A DNA stretch of 13,283 nucleotides, from positions 1 through 13,283 of the forward strand of contig NNSL01000385.1 in the NCBI GenBank assembly GCA_003123965.1, read 5' to 3'. Shown piece by piece: positions 8,469 through 13,283 of the stretch. Origin of the DNA: Balneolaceae bacterium SMO_bin1 (GTDB lineage Bacteria; Bacteroidota; Rhodothermia; Balneolales; Balneolaceae). The number at the start of each line of letters is the position of its first letter. The stretch's first letter is position 1. The position numbers and the translations under genes are program-made. The notes under the pieces are model-generated. The model was not told where the DNA came from. It searched no databases and worked only from the letters and a program-made list of their open reading frames with translations.

Positions 8469-8798
8469 ATGGAATGCTCTAAAAACAGAACCCTTTGCTC
8501 TACTCCCGATTTAAGTATCATTCATTTTGGGTGCGGCCACATCGGATTCCGCTTTAAAAGCATGATGCTCAACTTTCAGCCCGATGATTTCGTGGAGTTT
8601 AGCTCGTCGTTTCAAAAGCTGAACTTCGAAAAACGTGCTGTTCAATTTCCCGATGGCCGCCCGCGAATGGTGATGAACACCAGCCGCCGTGAAATTCAGC
8701 TCTGCTTCGATCAGTCTGAATTTAATGCTGTTAAACATAGCCTGCAGGAAGCCGCCGTAATGCTTGAAGTCAACCAGATACTATATTCCGAGCAGTAA
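8469..8798 (+). CDS. Small conserved-looking protein of unknown function, cotranscribed with PepSY gene
   Basis: A 109-residue soluble protein with no signal peptide or membrane segment. The start lies one base after the PepSY stop, so the two genes are almost certainly one transcript. The N-terminal part has Cys3, Cys10 and the cluster H19-F-G-C22-G-H24, followed by the pattern IGFRFKSMMLNFQPDDFVEF, and a C-terminal amphipathic helix (about 85-105). The shape resembles small Bacteroidota proteins of unknown function that have a Cys/His-containing beta-hairpin near the N-terminus, possibly the DUF6686 type, but I cannot confirm this. The clustered Cys/His and its position after an iron reductase suggest a cytoplasmic metal-binding or iron-handling partner. 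That is a guess from context. Confidence 0.7.
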   Translation: MECSKNRTLCSTPDLSIIHFGCGHIGFRFKSMMLNFQPDDFVEFSSSFQKLNFEKRAVQFPDGRPRMVMNTSRREIQLCFDQSEFNAVKHSLQEAAVMLEVNQILYSEQ

Positions 8799-8914
8799 TA
8801 TCGGTTTTGCTACCTATCAATACCAGCAAGAAAGCTACTTCAGATTTAGCCCCTCCTTTCTACAATGGCAAGCCAAATACATGTAGCCTAAGAGCAAAAT
8901 GATAAACTTTTCCT

Positions 8915-8945
8915 TTGCTATTTAGAATTAATCTAAATAGTTTTG
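8915..8945 (+). promoter_or_regulatory. Bacteroidota-type promoter for the hmuR-like operon
   Basis: TTG at 8915-8917 and TAGTTTTG at 8938-8945 are separated by 20 nt, the same spacing and consensus (TTG-N20-TAnnTTTG) as the promoter at 4698-4728. The first operator palindrome fills the spacer between the two boxes, and the second covers the predicted start near 8952. Confidence 0.6.
8918..8940. promoter_or_regulatory. Fur/Irr-like operator 1 of the hmuR-like operon
   Basis: Nine-base arms CTATTTAGA and TCTAAATAG are perfect complements around a 5-bp centre. Written as the shared core it is TTTAGAA-TTA-ATCTAAA, one mismatch from TTTAGAA-N3-TTCTAAA. It lies between the two promoter boxes, where a bound repressor would exclude RNA polymerase. 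Confidence 0.65.
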
Positions 8946-8950
8946 GTGCC

Positions 8951-8973
8951 TTATTTAGAACTATTATAAATAA
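8951..8973. promoter_or_regulatory. Fur/Irr-like operator 2 of the hmuR-like operon
   Basis: Core TTTAGAA-CTA-TTATAAA, one mismatch from the palindrome at 4743-4765, and with the same flanking TTA/TAA. Its centre (8962) is 33 bp from that of operator 1 (8929), close to three helical turns, so two dimers could bind on the same face. It ends 18 bp before the start codon. Confidence 0.6.
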
Positions 8974-8991
8974 CATATTCCAGAATGCATT

Positions 8992-11289
8992 ATGGTTTTA
9001 CCCCGGTACTCAATCCGATTCTTGTTCATTTTCTGTTTGTTTTCTGCAACGCAGGCCGTACAAGCTCAAACCACTTCTATTGAGGGCAAGGTCATTGACA
9101 CCAACGAACAAGCAGTACACGATGCACATGCTATTCTGGGGGCCAGCCAACAGGTGGATATTACCAACAAAGAGGGACGTTTTACATTCACCAACCTTAA
9201 ACCCGGCACGTACCTGCTCCGCATTAGCAGAATTGGATACCACACGTACAGCAAAGAGGTTCAAGTGGAGAAGGGAGAAAGCAAGTCATTAAATATCACC
9301 CTGCGGCCGCGCAGCTATGATTCTGAGACCGTAGTGGTTACCGCAACGCGTACACGAAAAGATATTGAAGAGGTGCCGGCCCCTGTGACAGTCATCAAGC
9401 AAGAAGAAATTAGTCAGTCGGGCAATACGCGGCTTAGTGATGTTCTGGCCGAACAGACAGGCTTAACGCTGACCTCCGACCATGGCACGGGTGTACAGGT
9501 GCAGGGCTTTGATTCGGAGTATACGCTCATTATGCTCGACGGGCAGCCGCTTATCGGTCGCACGGCCGGCACCTTCGATCTTTCGCGCATAAGCGTTGGC
9601 AATATAGAACAGATAGAAATGATGAAGGGTCCATCCTCGGCACTCTGGGGCAGCGACGCCATGGCCGGTGTTATCAATATCATCACCGAAGAAGGCAATC
9701 GTCCCTTTGAAATGGGCGTTTATTCCCGATATGGTTCCCACAATACGTTTGATCTGGGAACCAACCTCTCCTGGAATACCACCGACTGGCAAAATGATGC
9801 TTCATTCAACCGAAACAGCTCGGGTGGATACAGCCTGGTGCCGGGCTCTGTATCGCAAACCGTGCCTCAATATCAAAATTACACCGGCACGTATCACACC
9901 GAAGTTGAAATTAGTGATCGAATCAACGGCGAGCTACGTGCGCGATATTACCGCGAAAGTCAGCAGAGTACCGACTTCATCAATTTGCAGCAGGAACGCC
10001 GGCTTCTGGACGAAGAAGCAATTCAGGAAGATTACAGCGTAGCTCCCGCCCTTCATATAAATATGAATTCCAAGCTGAAGATAGACCTTGAACATTACGC
10101 CAGCGGCTATCGTACTGAACGGATTTTCACCTTTCAAGAGAGCGGCGAGCGTTATCAGGAAGACACGTTTGACCAAACCTATAACAAGTCGGAAGCGCGT
10201 GCCACCTATTTCTGGAATGCCGATCACATTACCACAGCCGGCACCGGCATGAACTGGGAGCGCTTGACCTCCGATCGATACGCCGGCCAGCCTGATTTTC
10301 GTAATTTCTTTGTATTTGGGCAGCACGAGTGGGCACCCCACAAAAAGCTCGACCTGATAGCCGGTTTCCGCTACGATGCCCACAGTGAATATACGAACCA
10401 GCTTAGTCCAAAATTTTCTAGCCGGTATGAACTCAACGATTGGCTGCACCTGCGCGGATCGGTGGGTCGCGGATTTAAAGCACCCGCTTTTCGGCAATTA
10501 TTCCTGAATTTCACCAATCCCACGGTGGGATACAGCGTATTTGGATCGAGCACGCTTGAGGAGCAGATCAACCGACTGCAGCAGGAAGGCAGAATTGAAC
10601 GCATTTTGCGTCCGCTGGATGATCTCAATGAAATCACCGCCGAGCGCTCTTGGGCGTACAATGCCGGGCTGGATCTTTATCCCGCCGAAAACCTGCAAAT
10701 ACGCATCAACGCCTTCCGTAACGACGTGAGCAATTTGATTGAAGCCGCCCCTATCGCCCAAAAAACCAACGGGCAATCGGCTTTTACTTACTTCAACCTG
10801 CAGGAAATTTACACGCAAGGCGTAGAAACCCAGGTGCGATGGACACCGGTGTCCACGCTCAACCTGTCACTGGGATACCAATTCCTGGATGCGCAGCGCC
10901 AAATTGAGCAAACAAAAACCGTGCAGGACGAGGACGGAAATCCCGTCACCAGAAATATCACCCGGTACGAACCCTTGTTTAACCGGTCCAAGCATTCGGC
11001 CACTTTCAAGCTATTCTACCATTTTGAAGAATATGATATCGACGCCAACATTCGCGGAAACTGGCGCGGAAAATACGGGCGCGCCGACATCAACGGTAAC
11101 GGCTATGTTGATCCGGGCGAATACGAAGACGGCTACACCATCTGGAATACCGCGGTGGCCAAAACTTTTAACGAGCAATATACGCTGCGCCTTGGTATTG
11201 ATAACCTATTCGATTTTACGCGACCCGGGGCTCTGCCCTTTTTACCGGGCCGCGTGTTTTACGCACAAGTATCACTACAGCTATACTAA
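8992..11289 (+). CDS. hmuR: TonB-dependent heme/hemophore-type receptor, HmuR-like
   Basis: An intact 765-residue outer-membrane receptor. Signal peptide 1-26 (AVQAQ), carboxypeptidase-like regulatory domain about 27-105, TonB box near 112-119 (ETVVVTAT), plug about 122-232 (MLDGQPLIGR, GPSSALWGSDAMAGVINIIT), then the barrel. The segment at 494-515 (GFKAPAFRQLFLNFTNPTVGY) is of the sort found in Bacteroidota HmuR-like heme receptors and sits where heme receptors carry their FRAP-type motif. The HmuY-family lipoprotein that follows supports a heme or hemophore role. An unusual element is an acidic loop DINGNGYVDPGE at residues 699-710, which fits an EF-hand calcium loop. The gene is first in an apparent three-gene operon and has two operator-like palindromes in front. 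The substrate is inferred from family and context; other porphyrins or corrinoids remain possible. Confidence 0.85.
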   Translation: MVLPRYSIRFLFIFCLFSATQAVQAQTTSIEGKVIDTNEQAVHDAHAILGASQQVDITNKEGRFTFTNLKPGTYLLRISRIGYHTYSKEVQVEKGESKSLNITLRPRSYDSETVVVTATRTRKDIEEVPAPVTVIKQEEISQSGNTRLSDVLAEQTGLTLTSDHGTGVQVQGFDSEYTLIMLDGQPLIGRTAGTFDLSRISVGNIEQIEMMKGPSSALWGSDAMAGVINIITEEGNRPFEMGVYSRYGSHNTFDLGTNLSWNTTDWQNDASFNRNSSGGYSLVPGSVSQTVPQYQNYTGTYHTEVEISDRINGELRARYYRESQQSTDFINLQQERRLLDEEAIQEDYSVAPALHINMNSKLKIDLEHYASGYRTERIFTFQESGERYQEDTFDQTYNKSEARATYFWNADHITTAGTGMNWERLTSDRYAGQPDFRNFFVFGQHEWAPHKKLDLIAGFRYDAHSEYTNQLSPKFSSRYELNDWLHLRGSVGRGFKAPAFRQLFLNFTNPTVGYSVFGSSTLEEQINRLQQEGRIERILRPLDDLNEITAERSWAYNAGLDLYPAENLQIRINAFRNDVSNLIEAAPIAQKTNGQSAFTYFNLQEIYTQGVETQVRWTPVSTLNLSLGYQFLDAQRQIEQTKTVQDEDGNPVTRNITRYEPLFNRSKHSATFKLFYHFEEYDIDANIRGNWRGKYGRADINGNGYVDPGEYEDGYTIWNTAVAKTFNEQYTLRLGIDNLFDFTRPGALPFLPGRVFYAQVSLQLY
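11086..11121 (+). other. EF-hand-like calcium-binding loop inside the HmuR-like receptor
   Basis: These codons encode D-I-N-G-N-G-Y-V-D-P-G-E. Positions 1, 3, 5, 9 and 12 are Asp/Asn/Asn/Asp/Glu, with Gly at 6 and Val at 8, which is the canonical EF-hand pattern. It lies between two barrel strands near the C-terminus, so it is probably an extracellular loop. Calcium binding is inferred from the pattern alone. Confidence 0.55.
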
Positions 11290-11324
11290 ATAAAACCAAA
11301 ACAAAAAAAGAAGCAGTTTACATT

Positions 11325-11990
11325 ATGCTACACTTTACTACCAAACGACCATACACCTTACTCGCTGCTCTGGTTCTGGCTTTTACCATCACCTCGTGTG
11401 ATGATTCCAGCACCGGCGTAGAAGACGAACCGCTCGTAGTTCGGGTGGCTCAAGATATTCCGGCCAATGCTGATGCCGGTCGCGAAGGGGCCCCGGATTT
11501 CACATTTTACAGTTTAGCAGAGGGTGAAATTGTGGCCGATGAGGATTCTGCCAGCACCCAGTGGGATCTCGCTTTCTCAGGAACCACCATTCTAACCAAC
11601 AACGGAACCAGCGGACCGGGACAAGGCGGTGCGGTAATTCTGGATGTCCCATTCAGCCAGGTTGATACGGCTCCTTCCGAAGGATACGCCATCGACACCG
11701 ATCAATCGAAAGCCATTCCTGGCGGCTCGGGCAACGGTTGGTACAATTATACCGGCAGCAATAACGGGCAGCCTCCGCAGTTTGCCGTACTGCCTATCGA
11801 GGACCGAACGCTGATTATACGAACAGCTGAAGGAAACTACGCCAAAGTAGAAATAGAAAGCTACTACGAAGGCAACCCCGATACGTCCACGGAGGAATTT
11901 CAAAATATGGAAACGCGCCCCGAAGGACGCCACTTTACCTTCCGGTATGTAATCCAGACGGATGGGTCGCGTGATCTGAGTGCAAACTAA
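11325..11990 (+). CDS. hmuY: HmuY-family lipoprotein (hemophore-like)
   Basis: A 221-residue surface or periplasmic lipoprotein; relatives such as Porphyromonas gingivalis HmuY capture heme and pass it to HmuR. The lipoprotein signal ends in lipobox ITSC (Cys25). The family core shows as STQWDLAFSGTTI (about 77-89), GGSGNGWYNYTG (133-144), the TLIIRTAEGNYAKVEIESYY strand pair (162-181) and RHFTFRYVIQ (202-211). It starts 35 bp after the receptor stop in an A-rich leader, so the two are cotranscribed. The mature protein has only one His (His203) and one Met (Met196), so the two-His heme ligation of P. gingivalis HmuY cannot be conserved. Family membership is well supported; heme as the ligand is not proven. 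Confidence 0.82.
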   Translation: MLHFTTKRPYTLLAALVLAFTITSCDDSSTGVEDEPLVVRVAQDIPANADAGREGAPDFTFYSLAEGEIVADEDSASTQWDLAFSGTTILTNNGTSGPGQGGAVILDVPFSQVDTAPSEGYAIDTDQSKAIPGGSGNGWYNYTGSNNGQPPQFAVLPIEDRTLIIRTAEGNYAKVEIESYYEGNPDTSTEEFQNMETRPEGRHFTFRYVIQTDGSRDLSAN

Positions 11991-12013
11991 GAATCTAGCA
12001 ATTATATATTACT

Positions 12014-12045
12014 GCTTGGGGAGCCAATTATATTCACCCCCAAGC
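12014..12045. repeat. Hairpin between hmuY-like and chelatase-like genes
   Basis: GCTTGGGG (12014-12021) pairs perfectly with CCCCAAGC (12038-12045) around a 16-nt loop. It sits 24 bp after the hmuY-like stop. The following sequence is A/T-rich but has no T-run, so it is at best a weak terminator. It may reduce read-through or set mRNA stability between the second and third genes. Confidence 0.4.
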
Positions 12046-12063
12046 TAAATTAAATCAATTTAG
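12045..12063. promoter_or_regulatory. Inverted repeat before the chelatase-like gene, possible operator variant
   Basis: CTAAATT (12045-12051) and AATTTAG (12057-12063) are perfect complements with a 5-bp spacer, ending 2 bases before the ATG. The words CTAAAT and ATTTAG recur in the palindromes at 4743 and 8918, but in the opposite orientation. It could be a related operator or a hairpin over the ribosome-binding region. Confidence 0.35.
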
Positions 12064-12065
12064 AA

Positions 12066-13046
12066 ATGAAGAATTTTTTCAAATCGAGTAAGAAAACATG
12101 GAATCCTTTGACTGGTTCTTTGATTTTGGTGATGCTTCTTTTTTTAGTGCAATCACCTGTTAATGCCCAAGATACCGGCGTGCTAATTATGGCGCACGGT
12201 GGCAGCGAGGAATGGAATCAACACGTAAAAGATGCCGCTGATCCGCTTGAGGGGAAATACCCAGTAGAGTTTGCCTGGGGGATGGCCAATTACGTGACGC
12301 TGCAAAACGGCATCAACCGCCTCGAAGAGCAGGGCGTTTCGGAAATTATTGCCGTGCCGCTGTTTATTTCCAGCTACAGCCCTATCATTCGGCAGAACGA
12401 GTACCTGTTTGGCAAGCGCGATTCGCTGGCCGACCGCGCCATGCCGCTGATGCATCACACCGAAGAATATGTTGAGATGACCGGCGCCGAAGTTGACTCA
12501 TCCGACTATTTTCGCGGAATGCTGATGCCGCCCAACCTGCAGCCGCTCGATATTGAGGCTGATATTACGATCACCCACGCCCTGGATGACCACGATGTTG
12601 TGGCCCAAATTCTGCACGACCGCATTGCAGCCCTAAGCGATGAACCTTCCAATGAAACGGTCATTCTGGCTGCTCACGGTCCCAGTCGTGAAAGCGACAA
12701 TAAGATGTGGATTGAGAATATGGAATCCCTTTCGCAAAAAATCCAGCGCATGCAAGAAGAACAGGGACAAGGGTTCAAGCAAATTTTTGCGTTGACCGTT
12801 CGTGATGATGCTGAAGAACGTATTTTCGACCAGGCCAAAGAACACATGCGTGCAATGGTTCGTCAAGCCAACCAGTTTGGAGAAGTCATTGTGGTGCCGC
12901 TGTTTCTCTCCTCGGGCGGACGTGAACAGGCCGTGGCCGAGCGCCTTGAAGGCCTCAATTTTAAATGGAGCGGTCAAACCCTGCTTCCCGACGATAAAAT
13001 CAGCGAATTCTTAGTGAATTCAGTAGAGCAGGCACTCGATAACTAA
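12066..13046 (+). CDS. Exported protein with two CbiX/SirB-like (class II chelatase) domains
   Basis: A 326-residue protein with an N-terminal signal peptide (basic start, hydrophobic 17-30, cleavage near NAQD 33-36), so it should be periplasmic. Two copies of the CbiX/SirB half-domain follow. Copy one begins VLIMAHGGS (His44) and runs to VPLFISSYS (97-105). Copy two begins VILAAHGPS (His204) and runs to VPLFLSSGG (277-285). Cytoplasmic relatives insert cobalt, nickel or iron into sirohydrochlorin. Here the first His of each copy is kept, but the second metal-site His that normally follows PLFL-x2-G is absent in both copies (Tyr/Ser and Gly/Arg stand there). His130-131, His171, His176 and His184 lie in the linker. 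No cobalamin or siroheme genes are near. As the third gene after the HmuR- and HmuY-like genes it may remove metal from, or handle, a porphyrin in the periplasm. Function inferred; fold assignment good. Confidence 0.82.
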   Translation: MKNFFKSSKKTWNPLTGSLILVMLLFLVQSPVNAQDTGVLIMAHGGSEEWNQHVKDAADPLEGKYPVEFAWGMANYVTLQNGINRLEEQGVSEIIAVPLFISSYSPIIRQNEYLFGKRDSLADRAMPLMHHTEEYVEMTGAEVDSSDYFRGMLMPPNLQPLDIEADITITHALDDHDVVAQILHDRIAALSDEPSNETVILAAHGPSRESDNKMWIENMESLSQKIQRMQEEQGQGFKQIFALTVRDDAEERIFDQAKEHMRAMVRQANQFGEVIVVPLFLSSGGREQAVAERLEGLNFKWSGQTLLPDDKISEFLVNSVEQALDN

Positions 13047-13060
13047 TTACGTTTTTCATG

Positions 13061-13090
13061 ATATTCCCCATTTTTTTAAATGGGGAATAT
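13061..13090. terminator. Strong hairpin after the chelatase-like gene, probable terminator
   Basis: A 13-bp perfect stem (13061-13073 with 13078-13090, containing ATTCCCCATTT) and a TTTT loop start 14 bp after the stop codon. No clear T-tract follows on either strand, so it may act as a factor-assisted terminator or an mRNA 3'-end stabiliser. Its place at the end of the three-gene unit supports a transcript end. Confidence 0.6.
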
Positions 13091-13128
13091 TCATCAACTT
13101 AAAGCATACTGATAACAAAATTTGCCGT

Positions 13129-13283
13129 ATGCTTTTTCGAGCGATTGCATTGTTACTAGCCCTATTCGTAGTCGGCTGCACAACCGAATCCAGTAAATCG
13201 GATCAACCGGCCCCATCTTCATCGCAGCCACCCCTGCCTGATTCGCTTGCTAAAAGCTTGGATTACTCAAATGCCCGCGCTGA
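13129..13283 (+). CDS. Start of a lipoprotein gene, 3' partial, function unknown
   Basis: An ATG at 13129 opens a frame that stays open to the window end (51 codons). It encodes a clear lipoprotein signal, MLFRAIALLLALFVVGC, with lipobox VVGC (Cys17), followed by a Ser/Pro/Gln-rich tether (TTESSKSDQPAPSSSQPP) typical of surface or periplasmic lipoproteins. The folded domain lies beyond the window, so no function can be given. It follows the hairpin at 13061-13090 by 38 bp and is therefore probably a separate transcript from the heme-uptake genes. Confidence 0.75.
   Translation, partial: MLFRAIALLLALFVVGCTTESSKSDQPAPSSSQPPLPDSLAKSLDYSNARA

Larger units (their letters stand above)
8799..8991. 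other. Intergenic control region of the heme-uptake operon
   Basis: This 193-bp AT-rich gap holds, in its second half, a Bacteroidota-type promoter and two tandem operator-like palindromes listed separately. The first 110 bases show no gene and no strong hairpin. No intrinsic terminator for the PepSY transcript is obvious. Confidence 0.55.

Noticed and set aside
9934..10497. 187-codon open frame on the minus strand
   Set aside because: Antisense shadow of the intact HmuR-like receptor barrel, with no family motif.
12066..13046. Cytoplasmic sirohydrochlorin cobaltochelatase of B12 synthesis
   Set aside because: The protein has a clear signal peptide, lacks the second active-site His in both copies and has no cobalamin gene nearby.
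13061..13090. CRISPR or mobile-element repeat
   Set aside because: It is a single hairpin with no further copies in the window.

Overview
The window looks like a chromosomal segment from a marine-type member of the Bacteroidota/Balneolota/Rhodothermota group. The reasons are: TonB-dependent receptors that begin with a carboxypeptidase-like regulatory domain, many lipoproteins with a Cys lipobox, an HmuY-family lipoprotein, a PafA-type alkaline phosphatase, starts without a Shine-Dalgarno sequence in A-rich leaders, and two promoters of the Bacteroidota form TTG-N20-TAnnTTTG. Nearly everything encoded acts in the envelope and concerns metals. No RNA genes, insertion sequences or CRISPR arrays were seen.

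Region 1 (1-2473) is a copper supply line in one apparent operon: the C-terminal part of a TonB-dependent receptor of the OprC/NosA copper type, then a SCO1/SenC lipoprotein, then a PCuAC copper chaperone with a perfect H-x10-M-x21-H-x-M site. Together they would move copper across the outer membrane and hand it to cytochrome oxidase assembly.

Region 2 (2563-4570) holds a crcB fluoride channel and a convergent PafA-like alkaline phosphatase. Each is broken by one net single-base frameshift. The next gene, a siderophore-type TonB receptor (4805-7170), is broken the same way. All three are otherwise intact, so sequencing error or very recent decay is likely.

Region 3 (4698-8798) is an iron module: siderophore-type receptor, PepSY-associated membrane protein (probable ferric-siderophore reductase) and a small unknown His/Cys protein.

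Region 4 (8799-13046) is a heme-type uptake operon: an HmuR-like receptor, an HmuY-like lipoprotein and an exported protein with two CbiX/SirB-like chelatase domains. The receptor genes at 4805 and 8992 are preceded by palindromes of the form TTTAGAA-N3-TTCTAAA, placed on or next to the promoters. That is the pattern expected of a Fur-superfamily repressor. The exported chelatase-like protein occupies the place that the CobN-like HmuS has in the classical hmu operon, and is the most novel point in the window. A new lipoprotein gene starts at 13129 and runs off the end.
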